Position numbers and translations under genes: made by a program. Positions 37,346 through 48,580 of a stretch of 64,000 bases of DNA are shown here, piece by piece (position 1 is the stretch's first letter; every line of letters begins with the position of its first letter). Source of the stretch: Alitta virens (Eukaryota > Annelida > Polychaeta > Phyllodocida > Nereididae); contig OW028573.1 of the NCBI GenBank assembly GCA_932294295.1, forward strand, positions 57,079,829 to 57,143,828. Direction: 5' to 3'. The notes under the pieces are model-generated. The model made no database searches. It saw only the letters and a program-made list of their open reading frames with translations, and was not told the origin of the DNA.

Positions 37346-38797
37346 GGCCAAGAAAAGTCGCTCAAAACACGTTGTACCATGTTGACAACATCTATTTGTT
37401 TGCTAACCCGGATCATTCCATATGGTCCAGAATACCTGGCTGCTTATTTCCATGGCAACATCATCGAAGCAGACGACACTCTCAGTGGAACGGGCGGTAG
37501 AATGAAATGACGGCGACTGGCCAGTCACGCGCCAGCCTACTGCGCCATGACTAAGGTTACGTCCGGGTGTTCCAAGAAGCCAGCGCCGTAAAAACACAAT
37601 CCTGTCACTTGCGATAATCGCAGGCGGATGTTTTTCTGCTGCTGTACATTTAATCAAATGCTTGACCTGGCAACCTCAGCGGCTAATTCCAAGGATACAG
37701 TTTCTTCTTACTCATTTGACATCCGAATTCCCAGGAGCAGACGATGTTACGCTATTACATAACATGCAGAAACTACTCGCCTGCATGCAGTAAGGATGTA
37801 AACATTGGGCTAATCTAGCAATTAAATCACGCGCAGTGCAATTTGTGAGACATCTACACAGATAAGCCGGTGATCAAACGAGAGGTTGTAAATAAGCTCT
37901 CTAGAAAAGAGAGTGGTTTTTGTTGGCCTAGACATGCTTATTATTACGGGATCTTGGGACCTGCGTGTCAGGAGTTTGTGGTCCACTGGGCTGGCGGTGC
38001 AGTTAGACTTTCCGGGTGAGAAAATCTTCTGTCCCGGGCCCCCTTAAACACGCAATCATGGCAATTCATAGCAATAGAGACAGTGCCAGCCCCCTCTCCT
38101 TGCCCCCCTCTTATTTATTACTCAACACTATGCTCAACCCTACATGTATCTTAAATGTTCTTGCCAGTCTCTTGCTCATCATTGCAATAACACTACTTAC
38201 ATTGCATGCGAGGCAAAAATCACACTTAATAACCCGTCTGCAATTTATATACAAATAACGGGAGGAATTATTTTTATTCTCCTCTCAATTACTCCTGTCG
38301 TGATTCAGTATGTAAGCCATGGGAATAAACACATCTCCAAACATGTCATATTAACAGAAAGAATTTCTACAATTACATACATATCTGTGTATGGAATATT
38401 CCATAACGAATCTAATATTACTTACAAAACTAGGACGGAAATATATGGCCTAATTAGTTATTGCTCAAAATTAGACAAGAGGCAGACGTAATGATCGGAT
38501 GACAAGGTTTATAATCCACGCCATGCAACATTGAACTGTACATCCATTTTAGAATCGCGAGGACAGACAGCACCGGAAGTCGAACCCAGGACCTCGCGAT
38601 GTACTTTATGTCTCTGCTGAGGCAAGTAAAAGACCCAACCAGGTAGTAACACGGGAACAGACTGCAAGCATTATCACCTCAACTGCATGGTTCTGCAGCT
38701 GGTCATATAAGCTGACTAAACGAGATAGTTAAATAAAATTAATAGAATCTGCTTCAAACTCGTGAGAAATACAATAGAAACTGCCTTAAGATGATCA

Positions 38798-39047
38798 TCG
38801 TGACAACCTCACTAATGAGACCACCTTACCATTAAGACCACCTAAGTTTTGACTTACTGTATATTTTCACTAATTAAGGTATATTTAAGTTCTCTTTATG
38901 AAGGTCTATTTCAATTAAGGTATATTTATAACAGTCTATTTAAGGTCAATTAAGGTATATTTAATATCACAATTAAAACAGCTTCATAATTAACACTGAT
39001 TAAGACCAGTTAATCATGTAGCCATGGTCTTAATGGTGAGGTTTTAG
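38798..39047. mobile_element. Putative MITE with AACCTCAC ends
   Basis: The left end has AACCTCACTAATGAGACCACC and the right end has GGTCTTAATGGTGAGGTT, whose reverse complement begins AACCTCACCATTAAGACC. The interior has three to four copies of AATTAAGGTATATTTA at about 38874-38962. A related end occurs at 23851 in the NWD-like gene. I could not fix the boundaries or a target duplication. Confidence 0.5.
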
Positions 39048-39800
39048 TATACAATACATGGATCTTGTTTCAGAGATGGTTTATCTTTAACTGTTGCCCT
39101 CACAATGCACTGGTTCGCGGTGTGTTTCAGGAAAGTTTTCTGTTGTTGTAACAAGACAGCTGAATGGCCCTGGCAACCGTCATTAGCACCTCCTACAAAG
39201 CCTCGTAGCTCAGAGGCGGATCTGCTAGAAGGGTCTTGACCCTGGGACAAGGATCTTGCCAGAACGGGAGAGATATATAGGGGCTGGTGGAGAAGTCGTG
39301 GGTTGTGCAGTGTTTACAAATAAGTAGTGCTGACTATAGCATTTCTACCCACAGCGGCCGAATGTTGTATCACAGCTAAAAAAAAATATAAAAAAAACCC
39401 ATCCGAAATTGGTTGACTTGCATGGGTGCAAAGTGACACTGCAAACCAGACTCAACAATGGTCCGTATGCAAAAAATCACAAATTTAATGCAGGAAGAAT
39501 GCACACAGTATATTCAATAACCCAATTGTCTTCTGCAGACAAGGTCTTTTGCTGTCTGAATCAAAATGATACATACAAAATGTTTATGAATATGCGCATG
39601 TCTCATCCTATGATGATGTTTGTTGTTACACGCGGAGCGGGGTCCATCATAGTACAGAGATGCTTTAGTAGTTGCTATTCCAATATATAATGCTATAATT
39701 GAGGGAAGGAAAAATTCTTTAAAGTATAAAAACATTGTGCTTATGGTCGTAAAAAAGGAAGTTTCAAGGCAGCGGCAAGAGTGATACTTCATTCAATCAT

Positions 39801-39808
39801 ATAGTAGA

Positions 39809-39841
<33 letters not shown>

Positions 39842-39882
39842 GGTAGAAGTAGTAGAAGTAGAAGTGGTGGTAGTAGTAGTAG
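39801..39882 (+). repeat. TAG/GAA trinucleotide microsatellite
   Basis: About 80 bp of (AGTAGTAGA/AGTGGTAGA)n. The tyrosine-rich minus-strand frame through it is an artefact. Confidence 0.9.
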
Positions 39883-40059
39883 GCTATTCTCCACCTAGAT
39901 AGTTTTTCTATTGTTCTGGTTAACTCCCTCCTGAGTGCAAACTTTACTTCAATAGCTTTATAACAGCAGTTAAACAAAACAAACAATTAAACAAATTAGT
40001 AAATATGTCTAGTGGAGTATGAGTTAGTTTTATCCCTCATAGTCGTGAGTTTACTAATA

Positions 40060-40114
40060 TTTTTGTTGGTTATATCCCTCCACCTTCGGCGTCGGGATAA
40101 AAACCAACAAAAAC
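40060..40114. repeat. Hairpin-forming inverted repeat
   Basis: Left arm TTTTTGTTGGTTATATCCC (40060-40078) and right arm GGGATAAAAACCAACAAAAA (40094-40113) pair almost perfectly around a 15-base loop. The words ATCCCTC and TAACTCCCTC recur on either side (39920, 40031, 40120), so the hairpin may be the centre of a larger foldback repeat. Confidence 0.75.
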
Positions 40115-40258
40115 TTAGTTAACTCCCTCCTATTCGGGCTATAACTATTACTTAACTTCCAAGGGGTCATTCACGTCAGTATTGCTAAGAGGACAGGGTG
40201 GTTATAGATGTAAAGCATATACGGCACAACAGTCAGAAAATTACGAGTGTGTGTGTGT

Positions 40259-40436
40259 GATTAGGGCTTTACGTCCTGTATTTATGCACCAGTTGGGCTA
40301 ATTAGGACAGGCAGAGACTATGGCAATGAGACGAAAGAGGACACAGCCATCCAACTAAGGCTCGACCGGGAATTGAACCCGGGACCCAGCGGTTGGAAGC
40401 CCAGAGCACTACCTCTGAGCTAGGCCCCCGCCCCCC
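40259..40436 (-). mobile_element. tRNA-derived SINE, full length
   Basis: Minus orientation. The head, read on the minus strand, carries TAGCTCAGAGGTAG (A box) and GGGTTCAATTCCC (B box with one change). The trinucleotide in the anticodon position is TCC within CTTCCAA, suggesting a tRNA-Gly-like ancestor. The tail CCTAATC is followed by a CA-repeat at its 3' side. Confidence 0.9.
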
Positions 40437-40512
40437 AGAAAATTACGAGCATAACACAAGATATGTAAAGAACATGAAAAAGTGAAGTCAGATCATATGT
40501 GTGTGTGTGTGA

Positions 40513-41078
40513 GATTAGGGCTTTACGTCCTGTATTTCTGCATCAGTTGGGTGTGTGTGTGTGTGTGTGGGTGGGTAGGGTGATTTGGGCTTTACGTCCT
40601 GTATTTCTGCACTGGATGGGCTAATTAGGACAGGCAGGGACCATGGCAATGAGACGAAGGATGAAACAGCCATCCAACTTAGGCTCGACTGGGAATCGAA
40701 CCCGGGACCCAGCGGTTGGAAGCCCAGAGCGCTACCTCTGAGCTATGCCCCCGCCCCTGCATGCACCAGTTGGGCTAATTAGGACAGGCAGAGACCATGG
40801 CAATGAGACGAAGGATGAAACAGCCATCCATCTTAGGCTCGACCGGGAATCGAACCCGGGACCCAGCGGTTGGAAGCCCAGAGCGCTACCTCTGAGCTAT
40901 GCCCCTGCCCCTGGGTGGGTGGGTGATTAGGGCTTTACGTCCTGTATTTCTGCACCTGATGGGCTAATTAGGACAGGCAGGGACCATGGCAGTGAGACGA
41001 AGGATGAAACAGCCATCCAACTTAGGCTCAGCGATTGGAAGCCCAGAGCGCTACCTCTGAGGTAGGCCCCCGCCCCCC
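40513..41078 (-). mobile_element. Cluster of four further SINE copies in the same orientation
   Basis: Copies at 40513-40551 (tail only), 40581-40758 (full), 40759-40912 (lacks the 3' tail) and 40924-41078 (lost the B-box part: CTTAGGCTCAGCGATTGG), separated by GT- or GGGT-rich tails. Together with 40259-40436 this is five copies, all minus, in 820 bp. The simple-repeat tails between copies suggest successive insertions into tails, or local duplication. Confidence 0.9.
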
Positions 41079-41960
41079 AAAAATTGCAGGTAAAACCCCC
41101 TCACATACGGGTTTCTGACAATCCTTGACAATTTCAGTCAAAATCCCAGTCACATCTGAGAAGTATACAACATGTACATGTACCACCATACAGAGGCTGA
41201 AACGGATGACATTAAAAAAGAAGGAAAAAACAGAGACGCTCATTTAACATACAGTGTAATTGATGAAAAACATAGAAACAATTATCATTGGGTCATATTT
41301 TATTCGTTTCTGGAGCTGAACTCCAACACTATACTACTGTATGAGCATTGATGATATTTTGTGCATCAATACTACATTTTAATGTATGTATGTATGTATG
41401 TAGGCAATAGTTGATTTATAGTTGTGTTCAATCAGAAAAACAGCTTATAAAATATGACATACAATCTGCTATTCTAAGTATAAGGCTACTTCTGTTCAAC
41501 TGTATAAAAAACTTAAGCATCAAAAATTGAAATGGTAAATATTCAATATTCATATTCGGAATCTGTGTTTCCTTGCGATCTTCAGTTATGTTTCTCACGA
41601 GGTCTCTCTATCTGGTGGTGATTGACTGAAGCCTTTGGACGTTGAGACACATTTTAATGAGAAAAACGCACTTGCAAAATAACATATTGATGTATATCAT
41701 CTGTATTTCATGAGATAAAAGCTTTGAACTAAGCGCAATGATAGACCTATGGAAATGGAACAATTGATATATCGCACCGTTTGTTGTCATAATCTGTAAA
41801 TATTGTTGCGATATAAGCAGGGGTTCCCTATAAAGTGTATATTTAGTCAATTTTAGGTGTGCATAATTATTGTGCAGATCTGTGTAGTGAATCAGACATT
41901 ACCAATAAAGTTTGATGAACATTGTAATATACGGAAGCCTATTAGTGCCACACCCAATTA
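41079..41960. other. Intergenic, nothing recognised
   Basis: AT-rich sequence with a short TATG microsatellite at 41385-41402. No exon, RNA or mobile element identified. Confidence 0.5.
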
Positions 41961-41967
41961 AATTTTT

Positions 41968-42250
41968 ATAATTTTTTTTTTTTTGATACATAATTTATAT
42001 TTGCGTTTTTTATACAATTGTTTTCTATTTTTTTTTTTTTTGCTACATAATATTTCTTAACTTGCGCTTTTAAAAAAAACGTACAATTTAAAAAAAGAAA
42101 TTTAGTAAAAAAAATTATAATAAAAAATATTTTATATAAATGTTATATAAAAAAAACACAAATAAAAAAATTATTTAGCAAAAAACACAAATTGGAAAAT
42201 AATTATGTTGCAAAAACGCAGGTTAAAAAAACTTAAGTAGCAAAAAACAC
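41968..42250. repeat. AT-rich foldback element with TTGC motifs
   Basis: The left half has T-runs followed by TTTTTGCTACATAAT and TTAACTTGCGCTTTT. The right half contains their complements as AACGCAGGTTAAAAAAA and AAGTAGCAAAAAACACG, so the two halves can fold back. Motif copies within each arm are similar to one another. No coding capacity. Confidence 0.6.
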
Positions 42251-42683
42251 GTGCGATCCGGTTTGATAGATTCTTACGAGTCATTATCATGGTTACTCCA
42301 CTGTATGGTAGGTGACATACCCTCCTGTGAAGCTTGAGAGGCTTATGCACTGCGCACTTTCCTGTGTTGGCCAATGGGGGATACATTGTTTTACCACCCA
42401 CGCCACGAGGAGGCCCAGGACCTTCAAGAGCGTCCGAGTCCTGCTGTGTCCTGCTGTGTCCCACTCTAAAATACCCTGGTTGAGTCATGGTGAAAATAGA
42501 CCCCTTTTTAAGCAATTATTTATTTGCTTTGAGTGGGACACCAGTTCCAGCTGCATGAAAGCCAATCAAATTTGCTGATTTTTGGTATACTGCATTTCTT
42601 GCTGGCATCTGGATAATTATATTCCCCTATGCAAACTCCAAAAAAATCTAGGCAGTAGTAACAGAAATCACTATACATAACTA

Positions 42684-42850
42684 AAGTGTTTGACCTTGTT
42701 AGCCATACCGGCTCTTCCAGATGTCTCAGGAAATCATTCACTTATATGACAGGCACAATACAGCATCCAGTTTTAAGATCAAAAGTGGATTCAAACAAGG
42801 ACAAGTCATGGCACCCACTCTCCAAATGGTAGTTTCTCTCTCCTGCTCGG
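42684..42850 (+). pseudogene. LINE reverse transcriptase fragment
   Basis: Reads KVFDLVSHTGSSRCLRK, then after a frame shift IIHLYDRHNTASSFKIKSGF and KQGQVMAPTL. These correspond to the KAFD...GL...L and GV+QGC.L.P.L blocks of non-LTR retrotransposon reverse transcriptases. Essential residues and much of the intervening sequence are lost, so it is a dead fragment. Confidence 0.65.
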
Positions 42851-43639
42851 AATTTAAGCCTCCTTTCAAGGTTCGCCAGGCTAAATAAGTAAACTAACAG
42901 AACTTTATTGCAATAATCACCACAAATATCAGTGGGCGCAATGACTTAATTCGTCTTCAGAGTTATACACTGAATTAAAATTTGAAGAGGTTGATAATAA
43001 AAACAGCATTTTAGATATAATTGACCTAATTTCTGTAAAGGTAAAGCAGAAAGAATGTATCACATGAACTAGAAACCCTTCTAATTGCCAACTACTAGAC
43101 AGACAGACAGACAGATCTTTTATTTCATTAAAAAGAAGATACAGGTAGTGCTGGTTACGTCTGTGGATTATGGTCTTGTATCTGCTGAGGACACAATAGA
43201 TCATTGATCTTATCACAGTCAATCCTACTTATGACAAACTCTTTTTACCAAACAACACTGTGGTTGGCTGTTTAACTTCACCATCAGTATGAATCTCGAG
43301 AACTCATTGATACTCTCCACCACAGTGGCTACATTTGTTCACATGATGCTGTGATGGATTGCTAAAAGGCTGCTGAGTGCATGGTTTGTCAACTTTGACC
43401 TTCAAGTGTACACACCCAATTGGTTGTCGTAAATTTCATTGCATGGCTGTGGTATTTGTGCAGAGCACAGAGAGCACGTCATACTTCAGTGCCAATGTGC
43501 ACATGTATATTCTTTAAAGTAGAAAACCTAAAAGGGATTGCAGTGATGACAAGTCCATTGGGCTGAGGTTAATGTGAGACAAAGAAGGAAAATTTCAAGT
43601 TCTTGGTCAGTCAAGAAGTACATATGGTGCTCTGATTGT

Positions 43640-43750
43640 ACATCCTCACCATAGTCACAGTCTTTCCTCGGGTGGGATTCGAGGCCACCTTCAGCTCTCC
43701 ATCCTAAGGTTGTGGGACATAAGCAGTCAGAGCACTTACATGAGGCCATC
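43640..43750 (-). repeat. tRNA-like SINE fragment, third family
   Basis: The minus strand reads TCATGTAAGTGCTCTGACTG, then CTTATGTCCC and GTGGCCTCGAATCCCACC (B-box-like) with a longer variable region, as in class II tRNA-derived SINEs. The tRNA structure is degenerate. Confidence 0.4.
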
Positions 43751-44281
43751 CACTGAGGGAATTTCTAGCTCTAGGTGTACTACATCTGAGGGGGTCTGCA
43801 TTTGTACTCCAAGCAAAGCTTTGGCTGAGGTCAAGTGTGGGCTCCGAGCCTGTAAGCGAAGTCTCGCAGCTGAATGAGCTTATAAATTAAACACCGTTTT
43901 TTTTTACACGTCATTGTTCTTGCTCCAAAAAGATAAGAATTATACCTATACAGATGGAATCATCTCATTGCATGTCCCTGGAGGGATGCACACAATGTCA
44001 TTCATTGGCTGAATTGAAACACTCATGTGTTGATCTGCACCAGAAGAAATAATGAGCGCATCTTTCAAAGGAACGCCAATCAAGATGTTTGGTAAAGCTT
44101 GGCCAAAGGCAATATTCTTGGCTTTCTGATGACTGAGCTCTGCTTCAGCCCTTTGTCAATGAGGGTTATGGGTCAACTGCCTCACCAGGCTATAGTGATC
44201 ATACTTCTTTGTATTCAAACTGAGCGAGATGGTGATTGGTTGCGTCATCTTTAGTGTTTGTGTGTGATATTATGTTCATCG

Positions 44282-44720
44282 ACATGGTAACCCGAGAGGT
44301 CATTCATGTCTGTACTAGGTAGGGAGAGCTAGGTGGTGGGTGGGTGGATTAGAGTTTTACGTCGTTTTTCTGCACCTGATGGGCTAATTAGGACAGGTAG
44401 GGACCATGGCAATGAGACGAAGGAAGGGAGAGCTAGGTAAAGAACGCTAGGTATAGACAGTTCTTCGTCAAATTGTATTCATTGTAATATTATTGATGTT
44501 CTAACTCATACAAAGATATTTCTGATTCTAGGGAGAGCTAGTAAGGGGCATGCTGGAGCACCAGGTACATGGAAAGCTAATTAAGTATGCACATGTATAG
44601 AAAGAACTAGGTACACTGTAGGCTGACTAGCACAAGGAGTGCCAGACTGAGCATTAATTGTGCAGAGGCCCGGTGTTGGCTACTGGAGTTCTTCACCCAG
44701 TGTTACCCCTCTAACCATGA
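44282..44720 (+). repeat. Minisatellite-bearing repeat, short copy
   Basis: Left flank (GAGGTCATTCATGTCTG-TACTAGG) and right flank (GTGCAGAGGCCCGG-TGTTGGCTACTGGAG) match those of the much longer locus at 46.44-48.92 kb. Between them are a few degenerate AGCTAGG/AGAGAGC units and one SINE insertion. The two loci are thus copies of the same repeat with different minisatellite expansion. Confidence 0.7.
44347..44424 (-). mobile_element. 5'-truncated SINE with perfect 14 bp target duplication
   Basis: Only the tail half of the family is present (GATTAGAGTTTTACGTC to GAGACGAAGGA). AGGGAGAGCTAGGT occurs at 44331-44344 and again at 44425-44438, directly flanking the insert and its GGTGGGTGG tail. 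This shows LINE-type target-primed insertion into the minisatellite. Confidence 0.93.
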
Positions 44721-44839
44721 GACCATATTTGTTTGCAGCCAATCATTGGAATTATGCAAGGTACAATCACAGGCACATAATTGCAATGTATGCTGGCCTA
44801 CCAAGTGAGATCCCCGATGTTTTCCTTTACGCCCCCTTC

Positions 44840-45364
44840 ACACATAGCCGGATCAGAAAAATTTCTTTTACTCCGGGGGGTTTCGGGATCAAAGAGCTGA
44901 AAATGTCAAAAAAAAAAAGAAGTTTGGCGGTGTGTACACGAGGGCAATACGGTGACAACAAGGAGCAACACGGAGTTAACACGACTGTCCCGTGAGAGTG
45001 CGGAGTGAACCGGATTTTTACACGGTGCCTTCGCGGATATACTGGTCTTTACACTGTGTTCATTTGTGTGGAATCGTGTTGGTCCTTGTACTCTCCGGCG
45101 TTAATGGCGGCGAAATATTCATGCCCGGTTGACGCCGGACGTAGCCGGAGTCAATACGGAGATTCCTGGAGATCGGCGGAGTCTACATGGACTATATTGA
45201 AAAATTGAACATGTTTAATTATTTTCCCGGAGTCTTAAGGTGGTCCCGAATCGCCCCGGAAAATGACGGACAATGCCGGAAATAAACACGAGGTCTACAC
45301 GCCAGTACCGGAGTTTGCTGGAGTTAGACTCCTGGACAATCCGGCGTCTGATCTGGCTATGTGT
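44840..45364. mobile_element. Non-autonomous TIR element with internal CGGA arrays
   Basis: Terminal inverted repeats ACACATAGCCGGATCAGA (44840-44857) and TCTGATCTGGCTATGTGT (45347-45364) pair at 17 of 18 positions. The interior is GC-rich against AT-rich surroundings and full of CGGAGT/CCGGA words in both orientations. It has no transposase frame. The outer boundary may extend to 44831 (GCCCCCTTC). Superfamily not assigned. Confidence 0.8.
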
Positions 45365-46475
45365 ATTTTTTCTGTAAAAGTGTAACCTACATGAGAGCAA
45401 CGTTCGAATTCAGGTAGCTGCTAATACCATAAGTGGAATCGTTCCACTGACTTGACGAGCTCTGTATAGAGTTTTGAGGAATGATCACTTTTGCAAAAAT
45501 ATACATGTTTGTGCAATATATTTAATAGGTTTCCCGTTATATTAATATATGTATTGGAATGTATTTGAGATACATTGTTCCTAGCTTCTTCCAATAAGAC
45601 CCACTTCTTAAGTGCCCAACTACAACTGAAGAGTGGCTAGAAGTGGCAGAGGGTTACAGGTCAGTTTTGAAAATGTTTCCAAAACTGCCTCTGACAAAAT
45701 ACATAAAATCAACAGTATGATCGGAATAACTGGTCATCTTTTATTTTCTACAACTCAATATCTACTGGATCAATTAAGAGGATCCAAATACACATGAGCT
45801 GCTTGGATGGCCTATGGCTTCCTTGAGAAAGAGAAATGGAATAGAATAATCTTTATCTTAAGTCGACATAAGACAACAATAAAATTAGCTCAAAGAGATA
45901 TTTATCGACTATACATGTGCAAAAATAAAAAGTGCAGATAAAACAATAACAAGAGGAAACAACTTGACACAATTTGCCAAAGCAAGACCACTTACTGCCT
46001 GGAATGCTGTATTTCAAGATAAGTTTGGGAGCAAACACTTGCAGTAGCAAATCAAAGGATGGACTTGTCAGAAAAGCACTGTGGGAGGAGCAAGCAGCTT
46101 CATGGGTGTTGTCACATCATATTGTGTAACACACTTGCTTTGCCAATAATAGCATGCACGCTGAGAGCTCTTGGGATTGATGAGCAAATGGTGGTAGAAT
46201 TTGATAAACAGTTGCCTGAGCACTTCTACAAGGTGGTGCACACTATGAAAGAAAGCAGAACAAGTGTGTGACTAGAGCATGAGCTTAGGTTGCTCGAGAG
46301 ACTGAGCTGTTCACTCAGGCGCTCTTATTTATTATCGGACTTTCGCTGTTCCCATTCACTCCCAACAAATGACCGATCTGGAAAAAGGGCACTTCAGTGA
46401 ACAGCAGAGCTCAGGCAAGGGCTTAGGCTGATTATGTTTAACATCTTGTTAACCTTAGAGGTCATTCAAGTCAGG
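45365..46475. other. Intergenic, nothing firm
   Basis: AT-rich. A short open frame at 46059-46271 shows no family resemblance. The last 40 bp are the left flank of the long minisatellite locus. Confidence 0.45.
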
Positions 46476-46544
46476 ACTAGGAAAGCAAGGTATTGAGCAC
46501 TAGGCATACGAGAAAGCTAGGTTAGACGTAGGGAGAGTGTGTGT

Positions 46545-46720
46545 GATTAGGGCTTTACGTCCTGTATTTCTGCAGCAGTTGGGCTAATTAGGACAGGCAG
46601 AGACCATGGCAATGAGACAAAGGATGAAACAGCCATCCAACTTAGGCTCGACCGGGAATCGAACCCGGGACCCAGCGGTTGGAAGCCCAGAGCACTACCT
46701 CTGAGCTAGGCCCCCGCCCT
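46545..46720 (-). mobile_element. tRNA-derived SINE, full length, in minisatellite
   Basis: Complete head with intact A and B boxes on the minus strand (TAGCTCAGAGGTAG and GGGTTCGATTCCC), body and CCTAATC tail followed by a CA-repeat. A clear target duplication was not found. Confidence 0.92.
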
Positions 46721-47118
46721 CAGGGCTAGGCATAGACAGCACTAGGTGTACGGAGAGCTAGGTAAGGGAGAGCTAGGCATAGAGAGCACTAGGTGCCAGG
46801 TGTGTGGAGAGCTAGATTAGGGAGTATTAGGTGCAGGGAGAACTAGGTATAGAGTACTAGGTGTAGCGAATGCTAGGTGTATAGAGAGCTAGGTCAGGGA
46901 GTACCAGTCTACGTGTAGGGAGAGCTAGGCATAAAAAGCACTAGGTGTATGGCGAGCTAGGTTAGGGAGAGCTAGGCATAGCACTATGTGTAAGGAATGC
47001 TAGGTGTATGGAGTTAGGGGAGTACTAGGCGTAGGGAGAGCTAGGCTTAGAGAGCACTATGTGTAGGGAGAGCTAGGTGTATGGCGAGTTAGGCTAGGGA
47101 GAGGGTGGGTGGGTGGGT

Positions 47119-47293
47119 GATTAGGGCTTTACGTCCTGTATTTCTGCACCAGTTGGGCTAATTAGGACAGGCAGAGACCATGGCAATGAGACGAAGGATG
47201 AAACGGCCATCCAACTTAGGCTCGACCAGGAATCGAACCCGGGACCCAGCGTTTGGAAGCCCAGAGCGCTACCTCTGAGCTAGGCCCCAGCCC
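47119..47293 (-). mobile_element. tRNA-derived SINE, full length, with 13 bp target duplication
   Basis: Intact A and B boxes. AGGCTAGGGAGAG occurs at 47091-47103 and again at 47294-47306, flanking the element and its CCCACC-type tail. A young-looking insertion into the minisatellite. Confidence 0.94.
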
Positions 47294-47441
47294 AGGCTAG
47301 GGAGAGCTAGGTGTAGGGAGAGCTAGGCATAGAGAGCACTAGGTGTAGGGAGTGCTAGGTGTATGGAGAGTTAGGTTAGGGAGTACTAGGTGTAGGGAGA
47401 ACTAGGTGTATGGAGTCAGTTTAGGGAGTACTAGGTGTATA

Positions 47442-48580
47442 GCGCGGTTTCACAGCATAGGGAAATCCTGCCAAAACTGTTTTAACTTGCGCTTTCTTAC
47501 AGTTTTGGGAGTACAGCTATAAATGGCACACCATTAGAATGCGATACAAAAGCGCAACTTACAAACCAAGATCCGACCAGTAGCAGCCGAGAAAATTTTG
47601 ATTATAGTACAAAATCAGGCCACTCAAAATCGGAGATTTTTTGACATCGTACAAATCGTCCATAAACCAATGCATCCGAATTGCAACAAGAGACAACAGG
47701 CTAGAATGATTTTTTTTTTGAGGGGGGGGGGGGAAGAATCGGGGCTTTTTTTTCATTGCAGATTTAAAATTTGCCACTCTAAATTAAATATAGATGCTAT
47801 GTTAGGACTGATTAACACTTTTAACAGCTTAAAAAAAAAAAATTCGGGTTATTAAAAGATTGCGTGGTGGCGCACCTGTTTCTTCACTGCAGCGCCACCT
47901 GTGAAAATAATACTTTCTTTTTAGCAAAGAAATATTATTTGCCTTGTATCGTGCCAAATGCAATAATAAGTGAGCAGTAGTGAACTTTTAACAATATTTT
48001 AAACTATTTATATAATTTACATTCACACTTTCTATAATTTCTTACTCCAATAATCTCTAAAATCCCCGCCCGTGCCACCACAACGTTGCGTCATGAGCAA
48101 GTAAACAAAATGGAACGCAGTCGATTCGCACCTTTAAATGAGCAATAACTGTGTTTCAAGGTATGTTTATATGTTTGAAAGATGTCATTTTCAAATAAAA
48201 ACACGTTAGGGTATATTCACTGTGGTTTTGTGACACAGTCTTGTCTAATAATGAGTTATTGCCTGTGACGTCACAGGTGCTGATTCGTTTCTCTTTTGTT
48301 ATTTTAGAGGACGGCATGACCATCTCAACTTTTATAGCGCGTTTTCGTCGCAAACATTTTATTTTAGGATAATCAAGTCAGCTATGTGGCTCGTTATTAC
48401 ACACGGAGGTAGAGAAATACATTGCCTACAGCTTTGCCTGAACAGATTTTGTTCGAAAATTGGGATTATTCTTAAAATCAATATTGACAAAAGTTACTTT
48501 TTGAAAATGCCTAATGGGCTGAAAAAACCTATGGTTTGGAATCAGTCCCTACATCTACATGTAGGGACTGATGAATCGGT
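47442..48580. other. Sequence interrupting the minisatellite locus
   Basis: About 1.1 kb of non-repetitive DNA between the two minisatellite blocks, containing a G run at 47722-47732 and a CTCF-like AGGTGGCGCTGCAG (minus strand) near 47889-47903. It is probably an insertion into, or original sequence within, the repeat. No gene. Confidence 0.4.

Larger units (their letters stand above)
37346..40258. other. Aquaporin upstream region, no further gene
   Basis: The first few hundred bases are relatively GC-rich and probably contain the aquaporin promoter and 5' UTR. After that no gene was recognised; the frames at 38.0-38.5 and 39.4-39.7 kb overlap on opposite strands and lack protein-like features. 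A tRNA-like B box on the minus strand (GGTTCGACTTCC) lies at about 38577-38588, possibly an old SINE. Confidence 0.4.
42251..44281. other. Intergenic with mobile-element relics
   Basis: Contains a truncated flank of the minisatellite-bearing repeat near 42350-42440 (shared words CCTGTGTTGGCCA and ACGAGGAGGCCCAGGACC), the LINE fragment at 42684-42850, a short CAGA microsatellite near 43095-43115 and the tRNA-like segment at 43640-43750. No host gene recognised. Confidence 0.45.
46476..47441 (+). repeat. AGCTAGG minisatellite, long locus, first block
   Basis: Degenerate tandem units of about 15-30 bp built from GGGAGAGCTAGGTGTA, AGAGAGCACTAGGTGTA and GGGAGTACTAGGTGTA. Two full-length SINEs (46545-46720, 47119-47293) interrupt it. 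Confidence 0.9.

Noticed and set aside
36680..37351. Aquaporin reading frame continued to VSSVVLTLTQNHYMMIP and starting two codons earlier
   Set aside because: The tail lies beyond a GTAAGC donor at 36733 and is intron; the earlier start would be a TTG codon, so I used the ATG at 37345.
39789..39986. Tyrosine-rich minus-strand frame
   Set aside because: Produced by the TAG/GAA trinucleotide microsatellite.
40585..40930. Plus-strand frames reading ETKDETAIQLRLD...GPSGWKPRALPLSY
   Set aside because: Identical peptides arise from each SINE copy antisense to the tRNA head; they are repeat artefacts, not genes.
46059..46271. 70-codon open frame MDLSEKHCGRSK...
   Set aside because: No family resemblance, no splice partners, and located between repeats; length is within chance for AT-rich DNA.
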